A stretch of DNA of 64,000 nucleotides from Halioglobus maricola. GTDB taxonomy: Bacteria > Pseudomonadota > Gammaproteobacteria > Pseudomonadales > Halieaceae. The notes beneath the pieces are model-generated. The model did no database searches. It saw nothing but the letters and a program-made list of their open reading frames with translations, and was not told where the DNA came from. The translations under genes were made by a program, and so were the position numbers. The DNA is taken from positions 1,130,501-1,194,500 of the forward strand of contig NZ_CP036422.1 of assembly GCF_009388985.1 (NCBI RefSeq), in the 5' to 3' direction. This document shows positions 10,017-20,416 of the stretch, piece after piece (positions within the stretch are counted from its first letter, which is position 1; every line of letters begins with the position of its first letter).

Positions 10017-10556
10017 ATGAGCTCTCCAGACTTTACCCAGAACTACTTCCAGCTGTTTGAACTGCCCGTGCAGTTCAGCCTGGATGTCGCCCCCCTGGGC
10101 CAGCGTTACCGGCAGTTGCAACAGGAATTGCACCCCGACAGGTTCGCCAGTGCCGGTGAGCACGAGCAGCGAATTGCCGTGCAGTACTCCGCTTTTGTCA
10201 ATGAGGCCTACAACACCCTCAAGGCGCCGCTATCGCGTGCGCTTTACTTGCTCAAGCTGTCCGGGATGAGTGAGGAAAGTATTGGCCGCCAGCAAGTAGA
10301 TGGCGGTTTCCTCATGGAGCAAATGGAGCTTCGGGAGAAGCTGGAGACCATGCACGACCTGATCGACCCGGACACTGTGCTGGACCACTTGCTGGAAGAA
10401 ATCTCCGGCGATATAAAAATGCATCAGGCGGAATTCAAAGCCGCCTATGAACAATCTGATCTCTCCGCCGCCGCAAGCGCTTGCGTAAAAATGCAGTATC
10501 TCGAGAAATTGCAGCTCGAGGCGGAGCAGATCGAAGCGGATTTAATGGATAGCTGA
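10017..10556 (+). CDS. hscB: J-type co-chaperone HscB
   Basis: HscB (Hsc20) stimulates the HscA ATPase and delivers IscU to it. The N-terminal J domain contains the diagnostic HPD at residues 39-41 (LHPDRF). The C-terminal three-helix bundle binds IscU. The product has 179 residues, close to the E. coli 171. The stop is immediately followed by the hscA ATG. Confidence 0.95.
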   Translation: MSSPDFTQNYFQLFELPVQFSLDVAPLGQRYRQLQQELHPDRFASAGEHEQRIAVQYSAFVNEAYNTLKAPLSRALYLLKLSGMSEESIGRQQVDGGFLMEQMELREKLETMHDLIDPDTVLDHLLEEISGDIKMHQAEFKAAYEQSDLSAAASACVKMQYLEKLQLEAEQIEADLMDS

Positions 10557-12431
10557 ATGGCGCTGTTGCAAATAGCTGAACCTGGCCAGTCACCCGTGCC
10601 TCATCAGGCGAAACGCGCGGTGGGTATCGACCTGGGCACAACGAATTCCCTGGTGGCAACCGTGCGCGGCGGTCGCGCCGAGGCGCTGCGCGATATCGAG
10701 GGGCATGTGATGCTGCCCTCCGTGGTTAATTACACTGGCGCAACGCCGCTTGTCGGTGCTGCGGCCCAGGCGCTTGCCAGCGTGCATCCCGCCGATACCC
10801 TGGTTTCCGTAAAGCGCTTCATGGGGCGCGGTCGTGAAGACGCCCTGGCCGACGCCGAGCGCTCACACTACCAGCTTGCGGCGGGCGATGAGGGCATGGT
10901 GAGTTTCGAGACCAGTGCCGGTGTGGTCTCTCCGGTGCAGGCCTCTGCAGAGATTCTTACTGCTCTGCGCCAGCGTGCTGAAGAAACGCTGGGCGGAAGC
11001 ATTGAGGGTGCGGTTATCACAGTGCCTGCCTATTTTGATGAACCCCAGCGCCAGGCAACTAAAGACGCCGCGACCCTTGCCGGCTTGCCGGTGCTACGCC
11101 TGTTGAATGAACCCACCGCCGCCGCAGTGGCCTACGGCCTCGATTCTCGCGAAGAGGGCGTTATCGCCGTCTATGACCTGGGTGGCGGCACCTTCGATAT
11201 CTCTATCCTGAGGCTGCATCGGGGGGTGTTTGAGGTGTTGGCTACCGGCGGCGATACAGCGCTGGGCGGTGATGATTTCGATGCCGCTATCGCCCAGTGG
11301 GCCATAACAGAGGCGGGTATCACAGAGATCGAAGCCGGGCAGCATCGCGCCCTGCACAGCCTTGCCCGAGCTGCCAAGGAGCAGCTCTCTGTAGCCGATT
11401 CGGTGGTGTTGCCGCTGGGTGATATTGTGCCGGGAGCCTCAAGCCTGACACTCCGCCGCAGTGAGTTTGAAACGCTGATTCAAACCCTTGTGAAGCGCAC
11501 GCTGCGTGCCTGCCGCCGCTGTCTGCGAGACGCCGATTTGGACGAGGTGGAGAACGTGGTCATGGTGGGCGGTTCCACGCGTGTTCCCATGGTGCGGGAA
11601 GCGGTGGGAGAATTTTTCAGTCGCGAGCCCCTGATCGATATAGATCCCGACAAGGTCGTGGCTATCGGCGCTGCCATTCAGGCGGATATCCTCGCGGGTA
11701 ATCGCCCCGAGGGCGATCTGCTGTTGCTGGATGTGCTGCCGTTGTCGCTGGGTCTGGAGACCATGGGTGGTCTGGTGGAAAAGATCATTCCCCGCAATAC
11801 CACAATCCCGGTGACCCGAGCCCAGGATTTTACGACCTTCAAGGATGGCCAGACCGCGCTTGCCATACATATTGTGCAGGGCGAGCGTGAGATGGTCGCT
11901 GATTCCCGTTCCCTTGCGCGCTTCGAATTGCGAGGCATTCCGCCCATGGTAGCCGGCGCAGCCCGTATTCAGGTGACCTTCCAGGTAGACGCGGACGGCC
12001 TGCTCAATGTCTCCGCTCGCGAAGAGACCACCGGTGCCCAGAGCAGCGTCACCGTGAAGCCATCTTTCGGCCTCAGTGATGAGCAGATTACCGGCATGTT
12101 GAAAGCGTCGTTCACCAATGCTTCAGAGGACAAAAGTGCCCGTCAGTTGGCGGAGCAGCGGCTGGACGCCCAGCAGCTATTGGATGGGCTAGAGGCGGCT
12201 TTGGCTGCCGACGGAACCGAACTATTGGATGAAGCTGAGTGTCAGGCTCTGCACGCTCTGATGCATGAGTTGACAGAGCAGGTGGCGGGTACAGATGTGC
12301 CTGGCATACGCAAACTGACTGAAGAGCTCGGCCGGGCAAGCGAGAGTTTTGCTGCCCGCCGGATGGACAAGAGTATCAAGCGTGCTCTGGCTGGTGTCAG
12401 CCTTGAGCAGCTCGACGAGGAGGAACAGTAA
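10557..12431 (+). CDS. hscA: Fe-S biogenesis Hsp70 chaperone HscA
   Basis: HscA is a specialised Hsp70 that uses ATP to drive cluster release from IscU. The nucleotide-binding domain shows [12 protein letters not shown] near residue 22, the [12 protein letters not shown] phosphate loop near residue 205 and [10 protein letters not shown] near residue 340. The substrate-binding domain and helical lid follow, for 624 residues in total (E. coli has 616). It starts on the base after the hscB stop, and its own stop overlaps the fdx start by one base. Confidence 0.97.
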   Translation: MALLQIAEPGQSPVPHQAKRAVGIDLGTTNSLVATVRGGRAEALRDIEGHVMLPSVVNYTGATPLVGAAAQALASVHPADTLVSVKRFMGRGREDALADAERSHYQLAAGDEGMVSFETSAGVVSPVQASAEILTALRQRAEETLGGSIEGAVITVPAYFDEPQRQATKDAATLAGLPVLRLLNEPTAAAVAYGLDSREEGVIAVYDLGGGTFDISILRLHRGVFEVLATGGDTALGGDDFDAAIAQWAITEAGITEIEAGQHRALHSLARAAKEQLSVADSVVLPLGDIVPGASSLTLRRSEFETLIQTLVKRTLRACRRCLRDADLDEVENVVMVGGSTRVPMVREAVGEFFSREPLIDIDPDKVVAIGAAIQADILAGNRPEGDLLLLDVLPLSLGLETMGGLVEKIIPRNTTIPVTRAQDFTTFKDGQTALAIHIVQGEREMVADSRSLARFELRGIPPMVAGAARIQVTFQVDADGLLNVSAREETTGAQSSVTVKPSFGLSDEQITGMLKASFTNASEDKSARQLAEQRLDAQQLLDGLEAALAADGTELLDEAECQALHALMHELTEQVAGTDVPGIRKLTEELGRASESFAARRMDKSIKRALAGVSLEQLDEEEQ

Positions 12432-12769
12432 TGACCCGTATCGTGGTCCTGCCCAACGAAAATCTGTGCCCGGAAGGGGCAGTGGTAGAAGCCGAACCCG
12501 GTGAGAGTGTTTGTCGTGCATTGCTGCGCAATGATATTCCGTTGGAACATGCCTGCGAGATGTCATGTGCCTGCACCACCTGCCACGTGGTGGTGCGTGA
12601 AGGCTATGATTCCATGGAAGAACCCGACGAGCTCGAGGACGACTATCTGGACAAGGCCTGGGGTCTGGAACCCGATTCACGTCTGTCCTGCCAGGCGATC
12701 GTCGCCGATGAAGACCTGGTGGTGGAAATACCCAAATATACGATCAATATGGTGTCTGAACGCCACTGA
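12431..12769 (+). CDS. fdx: ISC system [2Fe-2S] ferredoxin
   Basis: This adrenodoxin-type ferredoxin supplies electrons for cluster assembly on IscU. The cluster ligands Cys42, Cys48, Cys51 and Cys87 have the standard C-x5-C-x2-C-x35-C spacing. An extra Cys46 lies in the loop, as in E. coli Fdx. The length is 112 residues. The ATG overlaps the hscA stop. iscX follows after 8 bases. Confidence 0.97.
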   Translation: MTRIVVLPNENLCPEGAVVEAEPGESVCRALLRNDIPLEHACEMSCACTTCHVVVREGYDSMEEPDELEDDYLDKAWGLEPDSRLSCQAIVADEDLVVEIPKYTINMVSERH

Positions 12770-12777
12770 GGTGTCCC

Positions 12778-12972
12778 GTGCGCTGGACTGATATAACCGA
12801 CATTGCTATCGAACTCACTGAGGCCCATCCGGACGTAGACCCACTGGCACTGAACTTTGTGGATTTGCGCAACTGGGTGGTCGCACTTCCCGGTTTTGAT
12901 GACGCTCCGGATCGCTGCGGCGAGAAGATCCTCGAGGCCATTCAGGCAGCCTGGATTGAGGAGATGGACTAG
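12778..12972 (+). CDS. iscX: IscX (YfhJ), small acidic ISC protein
   Basis: IscX is a small acidic protein that binds IscS and modulates its activity, probably as an iron-dependent regulator. The 64-residue product begins with GTG; RWTDITDIAIEL matches the family start. The conserved DLRNW...FDD and AIQAAWIEEMD segments are present. It is the last gene of the isc operon, and a GC hairpin follows. Confidence 0.93.
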   Translation: MRWTDITDIAIELTEAHPDVDPLALNFVDLRNWVVALPGFDDAPDRCGEKILEAIQAAWIEEMD

Positions 12973-12979
12973 GCATTGT

Positions 12980-13001
12980 GGGCGCGCTTTCTGTCGCGCC
13001 C
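12980..13001 (+). terminator. Hairpin after iscX
   Basis: GGGCGCG (12980-12986) pairs with CGCGCCC (12995-13001) over an 8-base loop, seven bases after the iscX stop. There is no T-run, so termination here is only suggested by position. Confidence 0.4.
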
Positions 13002-13119
13002 CAGGCCACATTCCCGGCGGAAATACGCAGTGACTGTTCCGTCCGCAGTGAAAATTCCCCGCTTTTTCTAAGCTATTGTTTTTAAAAGCTTAATTACTTT
13101 GCCCTAAAGTCGATTCAGG

Positions 13120-13148
13120 GTGAAACCCGACCCCGAAACCCGTATAAT
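13120..13148 (+). promoter_or_regulatory. ndk promoter
   Basis: A perfect -10 TATAAT lies at 13143-13148 with a -35 GTGAAA at 13120-13125 and a 17-bp spacer. It lies in the 271-base gap between iscX and ndk, downstream of an AT-rich block (13064-13105) that could act as an UP element. It predicts an untranslated leader of about 90 bases. Confidence 0.55.
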
Positions 13149-13243
13149 TGCGCGGTTTTTAACGCACCTGCCTGCAGCGGGGCCCACGAGGCTCTCCGCG
13201 AGGTGGGTGTTTATCTTTAAAATACTCATTTGGAGACCTCCCC

Positions 13244-13669
13244 ATGGCAGTAGAACGCACCCTGTCCATCGTTAAGCCCGACGCCGTAGGCAAAAACGTC
13301 ATCGGTAAAATTTACTCCCGCTTTGAAAGCAACGGCCTGCAGATTGTAGCTGCCAAGATGCTGCGTCTGGACGATGTTGTTGCCGGCGGTTTTTATGCCG
13401 AGCACGCTGAGCGCCCGTTCTACAAAGACCTGGTTGCGTTTATGACTTCTGGCCCTGTCTGCGTGCAGGTTCTGGAAGGTGAGAATGCGATCGCCAAGAA
13501 CCGCGAGTTGATGGGAGCTACTAACCCGCAGGAAGCCGACGAAGGCACTATCCGCGCTGATTTCGCTTCCAGCATCGATGCCAATGCCGTCCACGGTTCT
13601 GATTCCCCGGCTTCTGCCGAGCGTGAAATCGCTTACTTCTTCGCCGCCAGCGAGATCTGCGCGCGCTAA
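13244..13669 (+). CDS. ndk: Nucleoside diphosphate kinase
   Basis: Ndk balances nucleoside triphosphate pools by phosphate transfer through a phosphohistidine. The catalytic His117 is in NAVHGSDSP, and the fold-typical start [12 protein letters not shown] is intact. The length of 141 is standard. A GGAG Shine-Dalgarno lies about 10 bases before the ATG. The ndk-rlmN-pilF order is conserved in Pseudomonas-like gammaproteobacteria. Confidence 0.98.
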   Translation: MAVERTLSIVKPDAVGKNVIGKIYSRFESNGLQIVAAKMLRLDDVVAGGFYAEHAERPFYKDLVAFMTSGPVCVQVLEGENAIAKNRELMGATNPQEADEGTIRADFASSIDANAVHGSDSPASAEREIAYFFAASEICAR

Positions 13670-13681
13670 GCGGTATTTGAT

Positions 13682-14851
13682 GTGACGTCGGTAATAGCCA
13701 CTTCAGAAGGGACTGGGCAGCAGGTCGAGAAGACCAATTTGCTGGGCCTGCCCCTGCCTGCGCTGGAGCAATTTTTCCTCGATATTGGGGAAAAGAAGTT
13801 CCGCGCGGTGCAGGTAATGAAGTGGATGCATCACCACGGTGTTACCGACTTTGAAGAAATGACGAATCTGGGTAAGGCCCTGCGCGAGAAACTCGCTGGC
13901 TGTGCCCAGATCCGTCCCCCCGAAATTGTCAGCCAGCACGACTCCAATGACGGCACGCGTAAGTGGGCTATCAGGGTTGATGGTGGTGGCCTGGTAGAGA
14001 CCGTGCTGATCCCCGACGGTAACCGGGCAACCCTCTGTGTCTCATCGCAAGTGGGCTGCAGCCTCGATTGCAGTTTCTGCTCTACGGGTAAACAGGGGTT
14101 CATGCGCGATTTGAGCGCTGCCGAGATCATCGGCCAGGTATGGTTGGCGATCGATTCCTACGATGCTTTTCAGACAAGTAATAGCCGTGTGGTGACCAAT
14201 GTTGTGATGATGGGCATGGGTGAACCGCTGCTCAATTTTGACAATGTAGTGGCCTCCATGGACCTGATGATGGAAGACAATGCCTATGGCATCTCCAAGC
14301 GCCGGGTCACTCTCAGCACCTCTGGCGTAGTGCCGGCGCTGGACGCCCTTGCCCAGGTGAGTGAGGCGTCGCTGGCGGTATCTCTGCACGCGCCGAATGA
14401 TGCGCTGCGCAATGAACTGGTTCCCATCAACAAAAAGTACCCGATCAGCGTGCTGCTGGAGAGCGCTCGCAACTACATCGATGCCCAGAGCGACAAAAAG
14501 CGCGTGGTCACTATTGAGTACACGCTGATCGCAGGTGTGAATGATCAGCGCGAGCACGCCCACGAGTTGGCGGAACTGCTCAAGGACTTCCCTTGTAAGA
14601 TCAATCTCATTCCTTTTAACACCTTCGATCAGTCCGATTACCAGCGCCCCAGCGGCAATGCGGTGTCGCGCTTCTGGCAAGTACTGGTGGATGCAGGATA
14701 TATTGTCACTGTGCGTACCACCCGCGGCGACGATATCGACGCCGCATGCGGCCAATTGGTTGGCCAGGTGGTAGACCGCACCCGCCGCAGCGAGCGCTAT
14801 CGCCAGGCTGCGGAACAGAATAACGATCAAGCAGCGGGGCAGGCTACGTGA
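13682..14851 (+). CDS. rlmN: 23S rRNA/tRNA m2A methyltransferase RlmN
   Basis: RlmN is a radical-SAM enzyme that methylates C2 of A2503 in 23S rRNA and A37 of some tRNAs. The [4Fe-4S] ligands Cys126, Cys130 and Cys133 form the family C-x3-C-x2-C motif (CSLDCSFC). The methyl-carrying cysteine is Cys356 in DIDAACGQL. The start is taken as GTG at 13682, the first possible start after ndk, but no strong ribosome site supports it and a shorter start is possible. The stop overlaps the pilF GTG by four bases. Confidence 0.95.
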   Translation: MTSVIATSEGTGQQVEKTNLLGLPLPALEQFFLDIGEKKFRAVQVMKWMHHHGVTDFEEMTNLGKALREKLAGCAQIRPPEIVSQHDSNDGTRKWAIRVDGGGLVETVLIPDGNRATLCVSSQVGCSLDCSFCSTGKQGFMRDLSAAEIIGQVWLAIDSYDAFQTSNSRVVTNVVMMGMGEPLLNFDNVVASMDLMMEDNAYGISKRRVTLSTSGVVPALDALAQVSEASLAVSLHAPNDALRNELVPINKKYPISVLLESARNYIDAQSDKKRVVTIEYTLIAGVNDQREHAHELAELLKDFPCKINLIPFNTFDQSDYQRPSGNAVSRFWQVLVDAGYIVTVRTTRGDDIDAACGQLVGQVVDRTRRSERYRQAAEQNNDQAAGQAT

Positions 14852-15630
14852 CTAAAGGGACTATTAATATTTCAGCGCTCAGGATGATCGCCGTGGCTAT
14901 GGTTGCCCTGGTTATGAGTGGCTGTATTTCTACCAAAGAGACGGTATTTACCGATAAGGCCGACCCTGAGAAGGCGTTGGAATACCGGGTGGAGCTGGCA
15001 CGCAAGTACATCGGTGAGGGCAACTGGGACAACGCAAAACGCAATCTGAGCCTGGCCACCGAAATTGACCCCAAGAACGCCGAGGTGCACGAGGCTTTCG
15101 CGTTGGTCTACCAGAGTACGGGCGAGTTTGAGCTCGCGGAGCAGAGCTATCAGGAAGCGCTCAGGCTCGACAAGAATTTTTCACGCGCGCGCAATAATTA
15201 CGCCGCTTATCTCTACTCCCAGGGTCGCTACAAGGACGCCCAGAAAGAGCTGGAGCTTGTTGTGCAAGACACGCTCTACAAGGGCCGCCCGCGCGCATTT
15301 GTAAACCTCGGCCTGTGTCGAGTGCAGAACTTTGATCCCCAGGGCGCCGAAGAGGCTTTCCGTCGCGCCCTCACTATGGATCGCACCAACAGTATTGCCC
15401 TGCTGGAATTGGCGCAGTTGCGCTACGACGCTGCTGACTATGAAACAGCAGGCCGTTACTACGACACCTACCGTTCGGTGATTCGCCAGCAATCTTCGCG
15501 CGGCCTCTGGTTGGGTGTTCGTCTCGCGCGGCAGCAAGGAGACCTGAACGCCGAGGGTAGTTATGCCCTGGCACTGCAGAACCTGTACCCGGATTCGGCC
15601 GAATTTGAGGCCTACAAGCGGACCCTGTAA
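14848..15630 (+). CDS. pilF: Type IV pilus biogenesis lipoprotein PilF/PilW
   Basis: PilF (PilW) is an outer-membrane pilotin lipoprotein that helps assemble the PilQ secretin. A GTG start gives an N-terminal helix followed by the lipobox MSGC (Cys at about residue 26). Tandem TPR repeats fill residues 45-240, with typical motifs such as [29 protein letters not shown] broken across two helices. The length is 260 residues. It overlaps rlmN by GTGA and is two bases from the next gene, in the usual ndk-rlmN-pilF-rodZ-ispG order. Confidence 0.9.
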   Translation: MTKGTINISALRMIAVAMVALVMSGCISTKETVFTDKADPEKALEYRVELARKYIGEGNWDNAKRNLSLATEIDPKNAEVHEAFALVYQSTGEFELAEQSYQEALRLDKNFSRARNNYAAYLYSQGRYKDAQKELELVVQDTLYKGRPRAFVNLGLCRVQNFDPQGAEEAFRRALTMDRTNSIALLELAQLRYDAADYETAGRYYDTYRSVIRQQSSRGLWLGVRLARQQGDLNAEGSYALALQNLYPDSAEFEAYKRTL

Positions 15631-15632
15631 GC

Positions 15633-16028
15633 GTGACTAGCGACATTTCAGCACAGGCAGAGATATTTATGACTCCGGGCAGCATGCTGCGGTCTGCTCG
15701 CCTGAGCCAGGGGCTGGGTGAGCGTGAGGTCGCGGATCGGCTCAACCTGATGCCGGACTATGTCGCGATCCTGGAACGCGATGCCTACCAGGATCTGCGC
15801 AGTCCCGCTTTCGCGCGAGGTTATGTGCGCAGCTATGGCCAACTGATGGGCCTGGACGAAGCACGATTACTCAAGGCATTCGATGAGCATTGCCAGGACC
15901 TGGGCCAGGAAAAGAAACGTGTTGAAACCAAATCCCTGCAACTCCAGAGCACAGGCTTCGCTGTTGTGGTTGGCCTGGCAACCTTGCTGCTGCTGTTTGC
16001 CGGCTTGTGGTTGTGGCGAGGTGAATGA
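15633..16028 (+). CDS. rodZ: Short RodZ-like HTH membrane protein
   Basis: RodZ links MreB filaments to the membrane in rod-shaped cells. This product has only 131 residues. An N-terminal Cro/C1-type HTH (about residues 17-85, with [20 protein letters not shown]) is the MreB-binding part, and a single transmembrane segment at about 108-127 ends in LWLWRGE. The periplasmic linker and C-terminal beta domain of the usual 300-350 residue protein are missing. The stop overlaps the ispG start (ATGA), so the shortening looks settled rather than a fresh nonsense mutation. The start is GTG at 15633; an in-frame ATG at 15669 is an alternative. Confidence 0.8.
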   Translation: MTSDISAQAEIFMTPGSMLRSARLSQGLGEREVADRLNLMPDYVAILERDAYQDLRSPAFARGYVRSYGQLMGLDEARLLKAFDEHCQDLGQEKKRVETKSLQLQSTGFAVVVGLATLLLLFAGLWLWRGE

Positions 16029-17158
16029 TGAAAACTGAATCACCGATCAAGCGACGAGTCTCGCGCAAAATCTGGGTTGGCGATGTGCCGGTAGGCGGCG
16101 ATGCCCCGATCAGTGTGCAGAGCATGACCAATACCGAGACCTGTGATGTAGCGGCGACCGTAGCCCAGGTGCAGGCGATTGCCGATGCCGGTGCAGATAT
16201 CGTGCGGGTATCGGTTCCCAGTATGGATGCCGCCGAGGCGTTTCGCGATATCCGCAGTCAGGTGAGCGTGCCACTGGTGGCAGATATTCATTTCGATCAC
16301 AAAATTGCGCTGAAAGTCGCTGAATACGGCGTGGATTGCCTTCGCATCAACCCGGGCAATATCGGCCGCGACGACAAGGTCAGGGAAGTGATAAGCAGTG
16401 CCCGGGATAAAGGCATCCCGATTCGGATCGGCGTCAATGCCGGCTCTCTGGGCAAGGAATTGCAGCGCAAGTACGGCGAGCCTACTGCCGAAGCGCTGGT
16501 GGAATCGGCGATGCATCACGTCGACATTCTGGACAAGCATGATTTCCAGGATTTCAAAGTATCTGTGAAGGCCTCGGAAGTCTTTATGGCGGTGGAAGCC
16601 TATCGATTGCTGGCCAGGCAAATTGAACAGCCGCTGCATCTGGGAATTACCGAGGCGGGTGGCCTGCGTGGCGGAACCGTCAAATCGGCCGTGGGCCTGG
16701 GCATGCTGCTGATGGATGGTATTGGCGATACGATCCGTATTTCCCTTGCCGCCGACCCGGTGGAAGAGGTGAAAGTCGGGTTTGAGATTCTCAAGAGCCT
16801 CAAGCTGCGCACCAATGGTATTAATTTTATCGCCTGCCCCAGCTGCTCGCGCCAGAATTTCGATGTGATCGGTACCATGAACGCACTGGAGCAGCGCCTC
16901 GAGGATATTCGCACGCCGATGGATGTGGCCGTGATCGGCTGTATCGTCAACGGCCCTGGCGAGGCGCGCGAGGCGGATGTCGGATTGACAGGCGCTTCTC
17001 CGAGTAACCTGATTTATGTGGACGGTGAGCCTGACCACAAGATCAATAATGAAGAATTTGTCGATCATCTGGAGAAGGTGATCCGGGACAAGGCAGCACT
17101 GCTGGAACAGTCGCGTGCAGAGCAAGAGGAAAAACTGATCCTCAAGAGCTCGGCCTGA
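16025..17158 (+). CDS. ispG: 4-hydroxy-3-methylbut-2-enyl diphosphate synthase
   Basis: IspG (GcpE) reduces MEcPP to HMBPP in the non-mevalonate isoprenoid pathway using a [4Fe-4S] cluster. Cluster ligands are in ACPSCSRQ (Cys271 and Cys274 from the first Met) and CIVNGPGEA. The length of 377 is normal. Two consecutive ATGs at 16025 and 16028 are possible starts; the first overlaps the rodZ stop. hisS follows 25 bases later. Confidence 0.97.
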   Translation: MMKTESPIKRRVSRKIWVGDVPVGGDAPISVQSMTNTETCDVAATVAQVQAIADAGADIVRVSVPSMDAAEAFRDIRSQVSVPLVADIHFDHKIALKVAEYGVDCLRINPGNIGRDDKVREVISSARDKGIPIRIGVNAGSLGKELQRKYGEPTAEALVESAMHHVDILDKHDFQDFKVSVKASEVFMAVEAYRLLARQIEQPLHLGITEAGGLRGGTVKSAVGLGMLLMDGIGDTIRISLAADPVEEVKVGFEILKSLKLRTNGINFIACPSCSRQNFDVIGTMNALEQRLEDIRTPMDVAVIGCIVNGPGEAREADVGLTGASPSNLIYVDGEPDHKINNEEFVDHLEKVIRDKAALLEQSRAEQEEKLILKSSA

Positions 17159-17183
17159 ACATCGCCCTGAATAAGGAATACGT

Positions 17184-18470
17184 GTGAGTACGATCAGAGC
17201 CGTCCGCGGGATGAATGACATCCTGCCGGATGAGACCCCCTACTGGCAGTACATCGAAACTGTGATCCGGCAGTTGATGTCCGGCTATGGCTATAGCGAG
17301 ATTCGGATGCCGATCGTGGAGCGGACAGATCTGTTCCGCCGGGGCGTGGGTGAGGTCACTGACATCGTTGAGAAGGAAATGTACACCTTCGAGGATCGCA
17401 GTGAAGACAGCCTGACCTTGCGCCCTGAAGGTACCGCAGGCTGCGTGCGTGCGGCGATTCAGCACGGCTTGCTCAATATGGCCCAGCGGCTGTGGTACAC
17501 AGGCCCGATGTTTCGCTACGAGCGCCCTCAGAAAGGGCGCCAGCGCCAGTTTCACCAGGTAGGTGCCGAGGCATTTGGCATTGCCAGCCCCGATATGGAT
17601 GCAGAGATGATTCTGCTGACGGCGCGTCTCTGGCGTGACCTGGGTGTGGCCGAGCATGTTGAGCTGCAGCTGAATTCGATCGGCAGTGCTGATGCGCGGC
17701 AGGCTTACAAAGATGCACTGGTAGTGTATCTGCGCGAGCGCGCTGAGCAGTTGGATGAAGACAGCCAGCGCCGGCTCGACAGCAATCCACTGCGGATTCT
17801 GGATAGTAAGAATCCGGATACCCAGGCGTTGTTGGACGGCGCGCCTGCGCTTGGCGATTTTCTTGACGAGGAGTCGCAGGCAGATTTCGCTCGCCTGTGT
17901 GAGCTGCTCGATGCTGCGGGTGTGCCTTACACCGTGAACCAGCGTCTGGTGCGTGGGCTCGATTACTACAACAAGACCGTGTTTGAGTGGGTGACTGACC
18001 AGCTTGGAGCCCAGGGCACTGTCTGTGGTGGTGGCCGTTATGATGGCCTTGTTGAGCAACTCGGTGGTAAGGCTGTTCCCGGCGTAGGTTTCGCCATGGG
18101 TTTGGAACGGCTGGTGTTATTGCTGGAAGCCTGTGACACTCTGCCGGGCGCCAATGCCCAGGCGGACATATACGTTGTCAGCTTTGGTGATGACGCACAG
18201 CGTCAGGCCGTTGCTGCTACCGAGCGCCTGCGCGATAGCGCCAGCGCGCTGAGAATCGTGCAACACACGGGTGGTGGCAGTTTTAAAAGCCAGATGAAAA
18301 AGGCCGACAAGTCCGGCGCACGGGTCGCCCTGATCTGGGGTGAGGACGAAGTAGCCGCGGGCACTGTGAGCCTGAAGGCCCTGCGGGCCGAAGACAAAGA
18401 GCAAATCACCCAGCAGGCAGTGCCGCTGGACGAACTGGAACAGACCCTGCGCACATTGTTTGCCGGGTGA
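17184..18470 (+). CDS. hisS: Histidyl-tRNA synthetase
   Basis: HisS is a class II synthetase charging tRNA-His. The N-terminal [13 protein letters not shown] is the family start, preceded here by GTG. Motif 2 ([15 protein letters not shown]), the histidine-binding loop [14 protein letters not shown] and motif 3 ([11 protein letters not shown]) are all present, followed by the anticodon-binding domain. The length is 428 residues. It is followed by yfgM and bamB, as in E. coli. Confidence 0.97.
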   Translation: MSTIRAVRGMNDILPDETPYWQYIETVIRQLMSGYGYSEIRMPIVERTDLFRRGVGEVTDIVEKEMYTFEDRSEDSLTLRPEGTAGCVRAAIQHGLLNMAQRLWYTGPMFRYERPQKGRQRQFHQVGAEAFGIASPDMDAEMILLTARLWRDLGVAEHVELQLNSIGSADARQAYKDALVVYLRERAEQLDEDSQRRLDSNPLRILDSKNPDTQALLDGAPALGDFLDEESQADFARLCELLDAAGVPYTVNQRLVRGLDYYNKTVFEWVTDQLGAQGTVCGGGRYDGLVEQLGGKAVPGVGFAMGLERLVLLLEACDTLPGANAQADIYVVSFGDDAQRQAVAATERLRDSASALRIVQHTGGGSFKSQMKKADKSGARVALIWGEDEVAAGTVSLKALRAEDKEQITQQAVPLDELEQTLRTLFAG

Positions 18471-18493
18471 AATAGGTAGAGGAAGTAACAGAA

Positions 18494-19237
18494 GTGGATC
18501 AGTACCGCACAGAAGAAGAACAGGTTGAAGCGCTGAAAAAGTGGTGGGATGAGAATGGTCGTTCCATCATCGTTTCGGTCATTGTGGCCCTGGGTGTTGG
18601 CTTTGGTTGGCAAGGCTGGCAGAAGTACACCGCGGATGAAGCCGCAGCAGCCTCGGAACGTTACCAGGCGCTGCTGCAGGAAATGGCGCAGATCTCGGAT
18701 GCCGAGGGGCAGCAGACCGCCATCACAATGGCCCGTGAAATCAAGACTGAGCACAGCCGCAGCACGTATGCTGAATTTGCCGGCCTGCATCTGGCGCGCC
18801 TGGCGGCAGTGCGGGGAGATATGGCAGAGGCTGAGGCGCAACTGCGCTGGGTGCTTGGCCGCGCTGACAAAGGCAGCGAGGTATACCAGCTTGCCCAGTT
18901 GCGCCTGGCACGCGTTCTCGCCTCCAACGGCGACACTGCTCAGGCGAAGTCCATACTTGACGGCACCGATGCAGGCGCCCACGAGGCCTCTTACGCGGTG
19001 GCTCGTGGCGATATCGCCATGCTGGAAGGCAACGAGGAAGAAGCGCGCGCTGCCTATACTCAGGCCCTGAGCCTGGCCGCACAGAGTGGGGGCGGCCAAG
19101 TGAGTCTCAGTCTGGTGCAGCAGAAACTGCAGAGCCTGAGCCCGGTGATGCCGCGTGATATTGAGGCGGTTGCACCCGTCGCGCCAGTCGCGCAGGACCC
19201 CACTGAAACCACGGAAGCTACTGAGGCACAGGAGTAA
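18494..19237 (+). CDS. yfgM: YfgM-like ancillary SecYEG subunit
   Basis: YfgM is a single-pass inner-membrane protein with a periplasmic TPR domain that associates with SecYEG and PpiD. The 247-residue product starts with GTG. It has a cytoplasmic leader (about 1-20), one helix at about 21-43 (SIIVSVIVALGVGFGW) and a TPR-like periplasmic domain, and ends in an acidic Thr/Glu-rich tail. It lies between hisS and bamB, the conserved position. Confidence 0.92.
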   Translation: MDQYRTEEEQVEALKKWWDENGRSIIVSVIVALGVGFGWQGWQKYTADEAAAASERYQALLQEMAQISDAEGQQTAITMAREIKTEHSRSTYAEFAGLHLARLAAVRGDMAEAEAQLRWVLGRADKGSEVYQLAQLRLARVLASNGDTAQAKSILDGTDAGAHEASYAVARGDIAMLEGNEEEARAAYTQALSLAAQSGGGQVSLSLVQQKLQSLSPVMPRDIEAVAPVAPVAQDPTETTEATEAQE

Positions 19238-19240
19238 GCT

Positions 19241-20416
19241 ATGCGAGGCAATAAGCTTTGGATCGCTGCGCTACTGATGTCCGTTGTCCTCAGTGGCTGC
19301 AGTACCGTCAAAGGCTGGTTCGAGACTGACGATGACGATCCGCGCGAACCCGCGGAGCTGTTCGACATCGAGCAGTCAGTCAAAATCAAGAAACTCTGGT
19401 CGGTGGGTGTCGGCAACGGCCAGGGCAAAGGGCTGTATAAACTCCAGCCCGTCATCGACAGTGGCACCATTTACGCCGCCTCCGCCGACGGTGAGGTCAA
19501 GGCTGTTTCATTGTCTAGCGGCAAGCAGCAATGGAAGGCGGATCTTGATACTTCGCTCTCTGGCGGCGTCGGCGTATATGGCGATGCCTTGTTGGTCGGC
19601 AGTTCCGATGGCTCTGTACTCAAGCTGAGTGCGAGCAATGGTGAAGTTCTCTGGTCAACGCGCCTGCAGGGCGAGGTTCTGGCGCCGCCCCAGGGTAACG
19701 GCAGAGTTGTTGTCGCCCAGACTTACGACGGCAAGTTGCAGGGGCTGGATTTTGCCACTGGCGAGCGTCTCTGGGCCTACGACAGCAACGTACCGGTGCT
19801 GACTATTCGCGGCACCAGCACGCCCATTCTCAACAACAATACGGTTTACGCCGGCTTTGCCAGCGGTCGTGTCCTGGCCTTTGATGCCGATACTGGCGCG
19901 ATCGACTGGGAAGTACGTGTGGCTATTTCCCAGGGTCGTTCCGAGATCGAACGTATCGTCGATGTGGACGGCACCATGGCCTTGATCGGTAGCGAGCTCT
20001 ACGCGGCCAGTTATCAGGGTCGTGTGGTAGCGATCGATGCTGCTTCCGGGCGCAAGGTCTGGCAGAAAGATGTCTCCTCTTTTGCGGGTGTCTCGCAGGG
20101 CTTCGGCAATGTCTATGTCACCGATGACGATGGCACCCTGAGCGCATACCTGCGCAATGGCCAGGGGCTGCGTTGGCAGCAGGATGCACTTTCCTTCCGC
20201 GAACTGTCTCGTCCCACGCCGGTCAGCAGTTATGTGGCAGTAACGGATTTTGAAGGGGTGCTGCACCTCGTTTCCCAGGTCGACGGCGAATTCGTCGGTC
20301 GCACCAAGTTGGGCGGAGGCGGTGCCCGTGCGGATATGCTGGCAGACGGCAACCGACTATATGTTTACACCAACAAGGGCAAATTGACCGCCCTAGAGGT
20401 TCAAGCGAAGAACTGA
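19241..20416 (+). CDS. bamB: Outer-membrane assembly lipoprotein BamB
   Basis: BamB is the beta-propeller lipoprotein of the BAM complex that inserts outer-membrane proteins. The signal peptide ends in the lipobox LSGC (Cys20). Eight PQQ-like repeats follow, with recurrent phrases such as [19 protein letters not shown] and [13 protein letters not shown]. The length is 391 residues. Its stop overlaps the der ATG by one base. Confidence 0.96.
   Translation: MRGNKLWIAALLMSVVLSGCSTVKGWFETDDDDPREPAELFDIEQSVKIKKLWSVGVGNGQGKGLYKLQPVIDSGTIYAASADGEVKAVSLSSGKQQWKADLDTSLSGGVGVYGDALLVGSSDGSVLKLSASNGEVLWSTRLQGEVLAPPQGNGRVVVAQTYDGKLQGLDFATGERLWAYDSNVPVLTIRGTSTPILNNNTVYAGFASGRVLAFDADTGAIDWEVRVAISQGRSEIERIVDVDGTMALIGSELYAASYQGRVVAIDAASGRKVWQKDVSSFAGVSQGFGNVYVTDDDGTLSAYLRNGQGLRWQQDALSFRELSRPTPVSSYVAVTDFEGVLHLVSQVDGEFVGRTKLGGGGARADMLADGNRLYVYTNKGKLTALEVQAKN

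Noticed and set aside
16040..17221. 393-codon open frame on the minus strand
   Set aside because: It lies entirely antisense to ispG, which has all family motifs. Antisense frames of this length are common in GC-rich genes, and the product shows no recognisable motif.
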